From Rhynchospora pubera (Eukaryota > Streptophyta > Magnoliopsida > Poales > Cyperaceae), in contig CM051463.1 of the NCBI GenBank assembly GCA_028095005.1, positions 60,798,251-60,862,250 on the forward strand: DNA of 64,000 nucleotides, written 5' to 3'. Below the pieces are notes generated by a model. The model saw only the letters and a list, made by a program, of their open reading frames with translations, ran no database searches and had not been told where the DNA came from. Below are positions 11,907-23,500 of this stretch, in pieces. The position numbers and the translations under genes were made by a program. Numbering within the stretch: position 1 is the first letter of the stretch; the number at the start of each line of letters is the position of its first letter.

Positions 11907-12067
11907 TGTTTTATTTGGCGTGAGAACCGAGAGGGGCGCCACCACCACTTCTTCTTCTCTTCTGCTCTTCTCCTCTTCTCTTTCTCCGACACGGTGGTGC
12001 AGATCGATATAATTACTAAAACCGAAACTCAATTAGGCAATTCGGCCAATTAGCTAAGCATTTAGCC
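11907..12067 (+). promoter_or_regulatory. Short 5' region of the J-domain gene
   Basis: Only about 160 bp separate the MULE TSD from the ATG. The stretch has a CTTCTTCTTCTCTTCTGCTC pyrimidine tract typical of a plant 5' leader. No clear TATA box is seen within it, so the core promoter may lie here or inside the inserted element. Confidence 0.5.
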
Positions 12068-14759
12068 ATGACTCGGACGACCACGAGCATGCGCAGTGTG
12101 GGGATTGGGATCGGGATCGGGGTCGGGATCGGGATTGGGATTCAGACACGGTGCCATCAGTGCCAGTGCCAGCTTCCGCCCTCCATTCTCCGTCTCTCCT
12201 CGTCCTCTTCATCCTCCTTTCTTTCTCCCGACCTCACTTACAGATCTGCCTTCTCCTTGAGGAGGAGGAGGTCACGTGCGGGGGTCGTGAGGGCCGGGCG
12301 ACGGGGCGAGTCGCCGTACGAGGTGCTTGGAGTGCCCCCCTCCGCTTCCCCCGAAGACATCAAGCGCGCCTTTCGCCGCCTCGCCCTCAAGTTCCACCCT
12401 GACGTCTACAAAGAGGTATTCTGTTTCTTCATTTTTATAATTTAATTTAACAGGTTTGTTATCTTCTGATGGTGCTTCATGTTTCTTTCTTTCTTCTTCA
12501 TATTTATGAAATCAATCAAAGCCTGATGCTCAGGAGAGATTCATGCGTATCAAGCATGCGTACAATGCCTTGATCAACTCCCAATCTCGCTACAAGCCCC
12601 CTTCCTCTGGCCCTGGCGCAAACTATTCCACATCAAAAACTGTACAACAAGAAGCATATGGTATGTTCCTTTCTTTTCCTTTCCTTTTCAGGTAATCCTG
12701 TAGAAATATAAAATTTTGTGATTCATATCTGCACTGAAAATTTGGCTGTAATTAAATGTTGAAGCCTCGGTTTAAGTGAGGTTTCTTGTGTGGCTCCTTC
12801 TATGCATGAATAGTTAAACTCAATGGACTTGTTTTGATACTGTTTTAGACCAAAGCACTTGGTGTCAGTATTGATATAGGTACTCAACCACTGCAGGTGA
12901 GTTTGTGATTGATATTCATGTTTTTATAGGTAGGTATTGTACCTTTCTAGGAATTCTGGTCAATTAACATGTTTTTGGAGCAGCTTTTCCATAGTATTCT
13001 GACTCGAGCATGATGTGGATTGCAGATGACTTCATTAGATATTGGGGAGAAGTATTCCCAAAGGAAGAGAATCCTAAAAGCTTGTGGGAAGAACTATCAG
13101 TAAGTTTCTGTACTTCCGCTTGTGGTCACACAGCTTTTTGTGCATTGAAAATTATAACCCAGTAGTAACTGCTTATTGGTAATCAACTAGCAAGTAATTT
13201 ATTACAGCAGTTACTGGTACTCCTTGGCTGAATACTTTGTTGAGCAAAACCTTTTAAAAAAAATAGAATAACATGCATCAACTGATTTATTCAAGAATAA
13301 CATTTATACACACATGATTAGTACTGATTATGGTAGTGCAGCATGTTTTTTACCTGTTTATTGAGTATAGGCTCGGATATCACTTGTATAACATCTTGGG
13401 GATCAGATATAGTTTACCTGATACGATGCCAAAGTGTCTATATAACAACCTTCATCTTCACACCAAACAACATTTTTTAACCTCTAGTTAGCACAAACTT
13501 TCCACAATCTCTAACTTCACTAATGTCAACCTCTAACTTCAAAATTACAACTTCAATCTCTAACTTTTCTAACTTCACCTCCAACCAAACGTACCAGAAG
13601 AATTTCATGGTTGTTATTTTCACTTTGGTATGAGAGGAAGGTTTGTCTCTTAATATTATTTATGACTTTTTTAAATTTCTATGTGTTCTAGGTAAGCACT
13701 AAAGCGAGAGATTATACCAAATCCTTATAAAGTGTTCACAACTTGAAAATTATGGTTAAAAATTAAGATTAAAATTTAAAATTTAGAAAAATTGCCCTGC
13801 CGTATAATACCTAATAGGAATGGAAAGATCGCAGATAAACACGATAATGTGAAAGAAAACTAAAATTAATAAAATTTATCATTAATTAAAAATTGTCGAC
13901 CTAGGTGCATAATTGGAGTCACTTTAATATAATTACCAGGGAATATTTTTCAGAATGGTAAAATTACAAACTTGAAACTTTTAGATGGCATGGATGAAAT
14001 TGTCCCATTAAATTATTACGTTGTGTTAATGAACAAGAAAAGAACATGACTGGTTTGGATCATAAGGGACCTTCCTGGGTCCAATTTCCGGAGGAAGCTC
14101 TTAAAGCATTAGAAAAAAAACAAGAAATAGCAAATGGGTCTGGTGGGTTAAACAGGCCTTGCCCCAACCCGACCTGCATGTCATCAGGTCAGAACATCCT
14201 ATAACTGTACCCCAACTATTTAATTGATCTAGTCAGGTTGGTTCAGGGAATGATTACCAACTTTTAAATGTGAATGTCCATGAGTATGGACATAGAGAGC
14301 TGTATTTATTGGATGCTACAATATTAGTCAATTTGGCAAATTTAGGGTTTAACGTCTTTAGGAACAGAATCTGCATTCTTTTTCTGACCTATCAATTTAG
14401 TTGGTTTAACTTGGAAATGTTGGCATGTGTTATGTGCATGTCTCAGTCAAACGTGTGCATGTGGTGTTTGGTCATGTTTGTGCTTCTTAGCGTTTCTTTA
14501 GCTGATTAACAGAACATTTGAGCGATTTACTCTCAGCACTATCAATATTATGTGACAAACTTTGGCATACATCCAGGAAATTGGAGAGGAGTTTGTGGAA
14601 TTTTTAGAGAAAGAGCTGAATGTGAAAGACTCACATTACGATGGTGATTCAATGGGGTCTCAGCAAAAAGAGGATGATGTGCCGAGGCAGAGTGTTGAAC
14701 AGACCATTGATGAAGTGGAAGCTGCTCTCGCTCAGTTAAAGAAGGAATTAGGATTATAG
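12068..14759 (+). CDS. ndhT: Chloroplast NDH complex J-domain subunit NdhT (CRRJ), 4 exons
   Basis: Exons read from GT-AG borders are 12068-12415, 12522-12660, 13026-13099 and 14577-14759 (744 bp, 247 residues). The start is the first ATG of a GC-rich exon. Residues 1-80 are Ser/Arg-rich and acid-poor, like a plastid transit peptide, and include a Gly-Ile run. A J-domain starts at Tyr84 with the HPD triad at 110-112, the motif that stimulates Hsp70. The C-terminal half (KSLWEELSEIGEEFVEFLEKEL ending in a LAQLKKELGL tail) matches my memory of CRRJ/NdhT, the stroma-facing J-protein of the NADH dehydrogenase-like complex in cyclic electron flow. The segment between J-domain and KSLWEEL looks shorter than I recall, so a small exon could be missed in intron 2. 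J-domain certain; NdhT likely. Confidence 0.82.
13430..13600. repeat. Low-complexity AACTTCA/CTCTAACTT repeats in intron 3
   Basis: Irregular repetitions of the words ACCTCTAACTTC and TCTAACTT lie inside the 1.48-kb last intron. Probably the tail of a degraded MITE; no coding sense. Confidence 0.45.
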
Positions 14760-15203
14760 TTTCTCCTCAACAAACTTGGAATTATGATGGGAAAAAAATA
14801 AGTTTTGGATTTACAATAACAACTATCTTTGTATAGTTTGGAAAGCAACTCTGTGTAAATGCTGTCCATCTTCTTGAATACAAGACTTGCAAGGTGAACT
14901 CTTGAGCAGATTCCTCTTTTTGTGCTTCTTCCTTTTTCCTTTAAATTATATAGTTTGAGCATGTTGAGCTGTATATTTTTTGGGGTCTTTTTAGAGTTGT
15001 TTTGGGGTATTTTGTTACCCAACCTAACTGTTAATAACATTATTTACTTTTTGTTCTTATTAAAATGTATCAATGAGTTTAGGAGTGAAATGCATGTACA
15101 TCTCGTGATTGAAAACACTGTCTAATTTCATCATTTTATAAGAAGTAACACATTTTTTTTTTCTGAAAATTGGATTAAAGATTATTTCTCATAGCAAATG
15201 CTT

Positions 15204-15270
15204 ATGAGAAATGTGAAAACCATCGTATTGGATGGAGTCCATCCGTCCAATATATTGGACTCTAGTATTT
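15204..15270. repeat. Terminal fragment of a fold-back element
   Basis: This is the inverted counterpart of the first ~67 bp of the fold-back at 15399 (shared TCCAATATATTGGACTCTAG). The intervening 15271-15398 is unrelated. Either a truncated copy or an outer end of a larger structure. Confidence 0.65.
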
Positions 15271-15398
15271 CTCGTTTTTTTATTGCTTATAAGAGTCATT
15301 TGTGACTATTTAATTGAGAAAAATAAAATTGGTATAAACCTACCCCACCCACAAATAGCACCAAAGTTCACACACAGAGGCCACCAACTATAAGCATT

Positions 15399-15790
15399 GA
15401 GAAATGCTAGAGTCCAATATATTGGACGGATGGATTCCGTCCAATATGATAGTTTTCACATTTTTAAATTTCAAATAATCGATCCGAATCGTTTAATATA
15501 TTCTCCATATTGAAAATATATAAGAAACCAATCGTTACATTTTTCAGATTTTTTTTACTATTTTTTGGTATTTTGAAAAATCGTCGTTATTGGACGATCC
15601 ATAATGTTTATATCATTAATTTTCAAAAATACCAAAAAATTAGTAAAAAATTTACAAAAATGTAAAAATTGTTTTCTTGAAAGTTTTCAATAATGAAGAA
15701 CATTTTGAACGATTCGGATCGGTCATTTGAAATTTATAAACTTAAAAACAATCTTATTAGACAACCCATCCTTCTACACTAGCATTTCTC
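15399..15790. mobile_element. Fold-back element (~390 bp), Mutator-like family, no TSD found
   Basis: The two halves are imperfect inverted copies. They start GAGAAATGCTAG and end CTAGCATTTCTC, with TCGATCCGAATCGTT / AACGATTCGGATCGG as the subterminal pair and a palindromic AT-rich centre. Its size and core match the fold-backs at 29006, 55729 and 58222. I could not find a clean duplication at its borders. Confidence 0.75.
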
Positions 15791-16481
15791 TAGAAAGACT
15801 GATGTACGATGGATTACTCTTTTTTTAACCTGCTCATCTATAAAATAAGATTTTAGAAGGAACCTATATTTTGCTTAGCCTATTCTAGGTATCTACCCCA
15901 ACAAAAAAACTAATGACTGTTGGTAGGAGTTGATGATCGAAGACCTAGGCCATTTATGGATAAGAAGCAGCAACCAAATCATTCGACAAGGTACGTTGTT
16001 TTGTGTGCTACGACCGTGTGGGTTAGAGGAGTACACAGAATTATAATACCAGAGCTTTTGCTTGCTCAGTTCCCTTTTTTCTATTGTTTTTGCTATGCTT
16101 ATGACTTTTGTGAGTTTTGTTGGGGTTTTTGGAAGGATGGAAACATGGGTTTGGAAAAAGATATAAAATATGAATGAACTGCAATATGCTTGGTAACTCA
16201 CATATCATAAACTTTCTATTGTTCTAGTCTTGTTATTGGGTCCTGTCGATGATCTTCCAATAACATTCATAAAGGGATGTTCTTTTCTTGGTAGAGAAAT
16301 ACAAATTATGGACATGACATTCTGTTTGCTGTTTGTAACACCTTGTCTTTTGTAAAATCAGGTTCTAGAAATGGTGAGTTGTGCTTCTATTCCCATGACC
16401 TTGGTGCTTGCGCATGTGTCAGTTATCCCTCTTGAAGGGTTCAATCATAACCCAGAGAATCTTTGCAAATAAATAAAATAG
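15791..16481. other. Intergenic, possible decayed coding words
   Basis: Mostly ordinary AT-rich sequence. Near 16360-16430 a short frame reads GSRNGELCFYSHDLG, reminiscent of a CCCH finger, but it is bounded by stops. I regard it as a gene fragment of unknown origin. Confidence 0.3.
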
Positions 16482-16990
16482 CCTCACCTCAAACCTTCAC
16501 CAATTCTTTAGTAAGAAGCCAGATGCCTACATACTCATACTGTCTGATAAGGATCTAACCTTCTCTTCTAAGCTGATCTGCTATTACAACACAAGAACCT
16601 TATCACCAGAACATCACTTCTCAAAGCCCTGTCAGCAAGCTTTTCAAACAATTTTATGCACTTTAATCTGCCAGCTTGTTTCCTTCCTCAAAATCTGCAC
16701 ACCACACAAGTGACACAACGCAGTCCACTTCACTTAAAGGCACCAGTAATTGTTTCCCATTAGCCTCAGTTACAACACTGGAAATGTCAGTGATGTTCAG
16801 ATTATGCTAGTGACTGGGAAAGAGGAGCCGATTCATGCGAGAAGGGAAGCAATGTTGTGGTGATTAACTTTCTTGCGTTGTAATAGCTGGTCAGCTTATA
16901 AGAGAAGGTTAGATCATCAGACAGTATGAATATGTCTGCAGCATGGCTTTTTACTAAGGAATTGATGAAGGTATGAGGTGATGAGTCTAT
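16482..16990. repeat. Inverted duplication of a gene-like fragment
   Basis: Left arm 16482-16626 and right arm about 16848-16990 are inverted copies, roughly 80% alike by eye, sharing CATACTGTCTGAT and CTAACCTTCTCTT. The right arm read on the minus strand is open for 69 codons (FILSDDLTFSYKLTSYYNA), which looks like real protein sequence I do not recognise. The left arm has stops. A transcript through both would form a long hairpin. Confidence 0.7.
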
Positions 16991-17269
16991 TGGTGAATAT
17001 GTCGGCAGCATGGTTTCTTGAAAAGATTTTCTTGCTGATGATTGAACACTTCAAGAGTGAGGTGGACTATGTTGTGTGGCATGCAGAATTTAACAAGGTG
17101 GCAGATTGAAGTACACGAATTCTCAGGGCCTTGGTTAACAAATTGTACAATGTTAGGGTTGTATTATACAATTTTCAGGTATGCTTTCAACTAAAATATA
17201 ACTGAGAAATACTTCACCATGTATTCCTCACAGAACCAAGTACCTAGTGTGGATTTTATGATGCCATTC

Positions 17270-17400
17270 CATTATAGATGGAGAGATTGGTAAGAGAAAC
17301 TTTCTTCTCTCTTATCAAGTCATTTCCATTTGACGAGGAAAAGTTGGTCTATCCTGTCTGTGGGCCACTGAAGACCTATGCAGGTGTCTTCACCTATAAC
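17270..17400 (+). pseudogene. Unrecognised coding-like fragment
   Basis: The stretch reads FFSLIKSFPFDEEKLVYPVCG over a short open frame with no start or continuation. It looks like an exon fragment of an unidentified gene, possibly related to the inverted duplication just upstream. Low certainty. Confidence 0.25.
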
Positions 17401-18425
17401 CTATGTGTTCGACTTGCAACTACTTGCTTGTTGACATGACAGTTACATTAGAAAACGAAAATGCTCACGGTAGTAATATTTAATTTGTTGTTAGCAATGT
17501 CTGAAGCAATTTAGGCAGGCGTATTGCTTGAGTTAGGCTATCAGTTTTCCATTTTGTAAATGCACCAGGAGGATGATTTGCCAATTTAACAGGCTTTTGA
17601 CTCGTATAGCATTTTCCAAAGAAAAGATTAATGTCCTAAATTGCTATTATCCTTGGGTAATATTGTATATTCCCTTGACTTCTGTTGCGTTTTCTGAATT
17701 GCTAGCCGTGCTCCAATCGCCCTTCCATTTGTTAGTTGATACTTGAGAGAGAGACTAGATGTCACGTATTTACTACTTGAAAAGTTATTCGTAGGCCCAG
17801 TTTCATATCGCCATATATACTGTTCCACTAAACAAAGCCTTTTTTTGAGATGTATCAATTGTTCTGGATAACTCGATCAACTGTGCGTCTGTGCCATCTA
17901 GCTGGACTCAGGTTCAATTAGCTGAATAAGTTGGGCTGTGTAATCCTAGAAACTGTCGCCTATCTATCAGAATTCAAGCTTCCTAGCAAAATTCTTATAA
18001 TCTCCATTGCTTCCTTTGTTGATCTAATTTAATCAATTTTTTTTTTCTTTTTTTCCTTTTTATTGCGCGGAACTATTAGGCCGTGAAAACTATCATTCAA
18101 CCAACAGAAATTTTCATTTCGGACAGTTTGACGCAATGTATTCTCTTTCGTTCTTCTACTTCCATCCTTTAAATATGGTATGTTACATTGTTTTTACATA
18201 GGTTTAGTTGTTTAAGCCAAGATGCAAACAATTAAGATGAAAAAGTTTTTTATCCAAAATAATAATAATAATAACAAATATGAAAGAAGCGGACAGAGAA
18301 CTGTAAACAATTCTACAGCGATCATTTATAACAAAAAGAACTATGAAAAAATTGACGCCACAAAAATCCATCTTCTAAATACTATATCGGCGTCAACAAC
18401 AAGAACAGTGCCCACAAATCAAATT
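17401..18425. other. Intergenic, nothing recognised
   Basis: Moderately AT-rich sequence with no recognisable gene, RNA or repeat boundary. Confidence 0.45.
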
Positions 18426-18607
18426 GGCTCCGTTTGGATGCGTTGAGAATAAGGTAGGAAGAAGGAAGAAGGGAAGAAATTTATTGGGAAGGGATAAATT
18501 TATTGGAAAGTGTGTAACTTTTGTTAAGAGTTTGGATGGTTAGAAATAAATTTATTGGTAAAAAGTGGTTATTCCTTATTCCGGGAAGAAGTCATCCAAA
18601 CGGAGCC
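18426..18607. mobile_element. Tourist-like MITE (182 bp), TSD ATT
   Basis: Perfect inverted ends GGCTCCGTTTGGATG / CATCCAAACGGAGCC are flanked by ATT on both sides (18423-18425, 18608-18610). The internal phrase AAATTTATTGG is repeated. Confidence 0.85.
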
Positions 18608-19052
18608 ATTAATTTTTATATATTTTTGTGGCTACTCGAAATTTGAGCACATGGTTCTTGTTCCAGGCATCTATATGTCTGTCAATAATTTCAAATCTTG
18701 ACACATTCCATAAATGCATACTGAAAGTTTTGGTTTGTTCTCGGTGCATCACTGTTATGTGAAAGTGAAATACCTCAAATTCTTTCTGTGCCATTGCCAC
18801 ACCAACTTGCCTTGTTCTGATGGACAACCAGTTAGGTTATTTTTCCCTCTCAACTGAGACACAGAGAACTGTAGCATGTAGAAAAATTGTACATGACTAT
18901 TGACTTGCGGGTCCCATGCACACACAAATTGTCATACACTAGATGTGCATTGCATATCGATATTAATTTCATCCGAATTTGCCTCTGATCATTTTTGAAT
19001 AAGACGACATTTTGTTCTGTGACACTTGTTCTCATGCATGTGTGCTATCTAA

Positions 19053-19211
19053 GGGGCCGTTTGGATTGAAGTGAGAATTTGGAAAATTTCCAATTCCTAA
19101 GCATAAATTTACTATAAACAATTCAAACTCTTCACAAAGTTACACACTTCTCAATAAATTTATGTCTAGGAATAAGAAATTCTCCAAATTCCTAAGCGAT
19201 CCAAACGCCCC
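19053..19211. mobile_element. Tourist-like MITE (159 bp)
   Basis: Ends are GGGGCCGTTTGGATTG and CGATCCAAACGCCCC, and the interior (ATAAACAATTCAAACTCTTC, then ACAAAGTTACACACTTC) is shared with the other copies. No matching 3-bp duplication at the borders. Confidence 0.7.
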
Positions 19212-19843
19212 TGTGACATGCCCTTGGAAGTTCGAACATGTATAGTTTGGTTTTCAGATAACAGGGCAATTCTAAATTATCAAAATAAAAAAAGCTATAT
19301 ATCACCACTAATTGCAACAAGAGTACACAATACTAACAATAACGATAATAATGATGTAAACATAATTAATGATGATGATGACGGTGATGACATTATTGCT
19401 AAAAACCACTGAGGAAATACACAAATTCAGTACAAGATAATTAAGAGAGGTATATACAATCAGAGAGCAGTGTATTGGCAGAATGAATGTGATATACAGT
19501 AACACAGTATACATAGTACTATTGCATTATTGCATACTTGCATTGCTGTCAATAGAAACTGTTACAATAATTGATTTCCTAATAGTTGTTTAACATAGCA
19601 TCAGTACCATAAACAACCAACCCGTTTGTACTTAGAATATCTGTTGAGCAACCGTGTCGGATACAAGAATGCTTTTTGTGCCCTGAATTCTGTTTCAATG
19701 GTTTATATTAGCTTGATAGGATCAATATAATTTGTCTCCGATATTTTATTGAAATTTGTCGACAAGACTGTCAATGGAATTATTCTGATTGCATATATAT
19801 CAGAATGGAAATTTTAGAATCAAAATTTAAGAAGATCATCATC

Positions 19844-19990
19844 TCACGTTTGGATAGGTGTGGGAAGAAGGGAAAAAGTGGGAAGAAGTATTAGGAAGTG
19901 TGTAATTTTGTGAAGAGTTTAGATTGTTTATAATTTTTTTTCTTTTTCTTTCTTCTTCTTCTTCTTTCTTCCAACAATCCAAACACATCC
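19844..19990. mobile_element. Diverged member of the GTTTGGAT MITE family
   Basis: Its interior (GTGGGAAGAAGTATT, GTGTGTAA, TGTGAAGAGTTT) matches the copies at 9340 and 44615. The ends are CACGTTTGGATAGG and CAATCCAAACAC; exact borders are uncertain. Confidence 0.6.
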
Positions 19991-21518
19991 AAATAAATGA
20001 AATCTTTATATGACCGGGAAACAACAACATCTCTGTTTTGATTTTGCCATCTTATTCATCTTTGCATCCATGAGTAGACCTACTTTGCTATCTTGTTCAT
20101 ATTGGCAGAACCTTTTTTTTTTTTGTTAGTTTGGTTTTTCTAACAATCTCAATGCTAATTGCTTAAATTTTTTACACTTTTTTCCCTCCTCCGGTTAATA
20201 CTAATTATATTGTAGTTGGACAAATCAATTATCTTTAACAAATTAATTGATCTCTTATATTAATTTCGTTTTTTTAGCTGCGGTTTAAATAAAAAAATGA
20301 CTAGTCCAGCCTTAAAAGTTGCAACAGTCAAATCTGAAGATATATATAATACGTTTTGATGGTCAATTCGTATCAAAGCAAATGAAATTCTGACGCTTTG
20401 ACTACACTCATTTTTGCCCAATTTTCAACCTTTTTCCGTGGATATATCATAAAGATCAAAGCAAATGAAATTCTGACTCTTCCACCACATTTATTTTTGC
20501 TCAATTTTTAACCTTTTTCTGTAAAAGAAACAAACTTTCTTTGCGAAGAAAAATTCTCCTTCCAAAATCTTCTAATTCTGATAAATAAAGAAAAAAAATC
20601 TCTTTACAGCAGTTATTTTTTAAGTGAGAAATCTTCTAATTCTAACCTATACCTTCTAACATGAGAAATTTTTGAATATTTTTTACCACTAAAATGGCTA
20701 TAATCAATGATAATAAAACCCCTATACAAAGTTTTGGGTGTAAAATCATTGCATTACATTTAGACGATAATTGTAAATTATTGTTAAAAAAACAGCCTTT
20801 TAATTTAGTGCTTAAAGATAATACTCGTCGTAAAGTCGTAAAAAATTTAATCGAGAGATTGTTTATGAATATTTAAACTTGAAAATATTGATCTATTTTA
20901 ATATAAAAAAGTTGTCATAGCTCATTAATTGGTTTCCAGAATTTATATTGTGCGACAGCACTTTAATTATTTCATCTTCTCCTATATGTCCCTATGTTCT
21001 TTTCGTTTACAAATTTTCAAAGATCTTTTTTTTTTTCTTTATTTCATCGATCATACAGATCTTATTGAAAATATTTAAGTATACTAACTAGTACGGAATC
21101 TAATCACTTCAATCGTCAACATGTAGGACCGTCCAGCATTGACTAGATCAATTAAATGCAAATTCAACATGCATTTAATAAATTATAATTTCTCTAGCTT
21201 AAAAATGTTCGAGGACACATGGGCTTGGCACGGTATTGCGATTCACAGTTTCATACTGTAGATTGCGTCGTAATGATCAGTTCATTTGTTTTTCTCTTGG
21301 CGGATCAATAGTACGTACATCTCACAAGGTCTCCATGAGAACCTATTAATTTTGTTCCTTGATAAATAGTTTAAATTAGATTAATTAGTAACATCTTATA
21401 TGTACTGTTTTTCGTCTTACAAGTCTGAGTACGTAATAGACATCTCTCCACCAGAGTTATCATATTTTATTTAAAAAAAATATTAGTCACGACATTTTTG
21501 TCTCAAAGTTTGTTTAAT
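19991..21518. other. Intergenic AT-rich DNA, no gene seen
   Basis: A partial direct repeat (AAAGCAAATGAAATTCTGAC at about 20375 and 20458) and homopolymer runs are present. No credible coding frame is seen. Confidence 0.5.
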
Positions 21519-21814
21519 GGGCTAATTTGGATTGCTTAGGAATAAGGAAGAATAACTCTTCTTAGGCGAAAAATTAGGAAGAGTTATTCCTAAGCATCCA
21601 AACATGTGTTAGGAATAAAGTGGGAATAGTTCTTTCCGAAATAGCACTCTTCCTAACACATTCCTTATTTTCATTTCTTATTCCTAACACATTATCCAAA
21701 TAACATTTTTTTTCCCGAAATAGCACTCTTCCCACGCTTCCCGAAATAACACTCTTTCTAATTCCACTCGGAATAGTTCTTCTTTCCTTATTCTTAGCCC
21801 ATCCAAACGAGCCC
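21519..21814. mobile_element. Tourist-like MITE (296 bp), internally rearranged
   Basis: Ends are GGGCTAATTTGGATTGC and CCCATCCAAACGAGCCC. Internal inverted words (AGGAATAAGG / CCTTATTC) and repeated CCGAAATAGCACTCTTCC suggest nested or duplicated MITE material. No clean duplication. Confidence 0.6.
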
Positions 21815-22803
21815 TCAGATATGCTATAACGAATCGATCATAAATTTGTATTTTACTATTTTATGCTGCAAGTAGATCTGGAAAAAAAAAAAAGTTACAA
21901 TACCAAGAAGGCCATGGGGGCTCATAGCTATATATATACATTTTGATGAGGGTTGAATGCCACCATTTAATGATTTAAGTGCCTCAAAATTTTTTCTTTT
22001 ATTACTTTTTCAAAATTGAAAATTCAAACAGCTCAATGTTAGCACAGTAAATTAATATACAGAATTACGTGAAGATTTGTTTTAAGTTTCCAGCACGTAC
22101 TAGCGCCGATATATAACATTTAAAACATGCAGTGTATCACATATTGCCTACGCCTTTGTTTTCATTGGATCTATCTGATGTATTAATTTCTGTTGGAATT
22201 AATGATCAGGCAAAAATAATAAAGTAAATATATAAAAGAAAATAGAAAAACATATAATTCTTCTTCATAACATGGAGGGATGGAGTGGTGGCGCTCAATT
22301 CTGATTAGATTCTCTGCGATTATTCTTTTGTTGTCCAAAGGACCACCCATTTCACTGTCGACAGATCCTCAATGGCAGAAATATGGACCATCAAGTTGTG
22401 ATAAGTATGCATCTACAACTCTACAAGTCATGCACTTGCGTCATTTTTTTTTTTTTTGTAAGATGTTTTACTAAATGGATTGTGGTCTTTATCTTGATAC
22501 ATCAGTTATTTCCTGTGGAGTATACAAACTCATAACTACCTTTAAACCTTGGAAATATAGAAGACCCTATGCCAATCCCGGAGGCCAACCCTAGATCACA
22601 AAATCTAGATAGCAATAAACTTTGATTCCCCAAACCTTTTAAAGGGGCCGAGAAAAATTAAAATGAAAAAGCACTTTTTTGTTTTGAGGAAAAAAAAAAT
22701 ATGAAAAGCACTATGACGTGACCAGCCCTACAAACTCTGCTCGATCGCCGAACCGACAGTTCTGGTTAATTTATAATTATATGTATTATAAGAGTGGGGT
22801 CCT
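21815..22803. other. Intergenic, nothing recognised
   Basis: No gene, RNA or delimited element is recognised. Short unsupported frames only. Confidence 0.45.
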
Positions 22804-23117
22804 CGGCTGTCAAAAGTGTGCCGTTTCGCACATTTTCGTTCCGTTCCATTTGAATGGAACAGCTAAGAAGGATTTTCAATTTCGTTTTTGAAAACGAAAC
22901 GGACGCTGGTAAACGATTGCGTTCCATTTATCGAAAAATTAGCTGAAATCAATGAAAAAGGACTGAAATCAATTAAAAATGCTGAACTAACGAAACAAAA
23001 ACTGCTTCTTTTTACGAAACGGAACGGAAACAAAGTTGTATTTATTTACGTTAGCTGGAATGGAACAGAAACATAACATAGTAGTTTCGCTTCTATTTCG
23101 CAAGTTTGACACCCCTA
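22804..23117. mobile_element. hAT-like MITE with GGAACG-rich interior
   Basis: Inverted ends GGCTGTCAAAA / GTTTGACACCCCTA enclose repeated GGAACGGAAAC and TTCCATT motifs. The flanks share GGTCCT (22798-22803 and 23118-23123), a plausible worn 8-bp duplication. It is a relative of the element at 60109-60434, whose 8-bp duplication is perfect. Confidence 0.7.
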
Positions 23118-23369
23118 GGTCCTATTGTATTTTTGTGCCTCATTGTCAGGTCGTCCACAGAACAGGAATTGCTTACCAATTACCATATATAATAGATCCT
23201 CTCAACCATTATATTTTTTTTTTCGAAAAGAACTTGTCCGGCGTTTCTTTTGTTTTTATCTTTGATCCTCATCCTCCGCAACCAACTCCTTACCATCTTG
23301 ATGCATACACCGCCCCTCCCACACACCCCATGCTGAACTTTGAACCCCCACTGAAAAAAAAATATTAAT

Positions 23370-23500
23370 TGTCTTAGTTGATATGAATAATTATCCTAGA
23401 CGTACATGGAATAATATGAATAATTATTCCAGTAATTGTCCTAGTTAATATGAATAATTATAATATGAACAATTATCCTAGTTAATATTAACAAATGTTC
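23370..23500. repeat. Irregular tandem repeat of ATATGAATAATTAT units
   Basis: Four or five degenerate units of about 30 bp carry ATATGAATAATTAT and CCTAG(T)TAAT. No coding sense. Confidence 0.55.

Noticed and set aside
14270..14509. 79-codon frame before the last NdhT exon
   Set aside because: Lies wholly in intron 3; no similarity recognised and poor codon character.
16802..17011. Complete small gene on the minus strand
   Set aside because: It is one arm of an inverted duplication, without upstream or downstream exons; kept only as a gene-like fragment.
22280..22474. 64-codon frame that looked mildly coding
   Set aside because: No domain, no splice context and no neighbouring exons.
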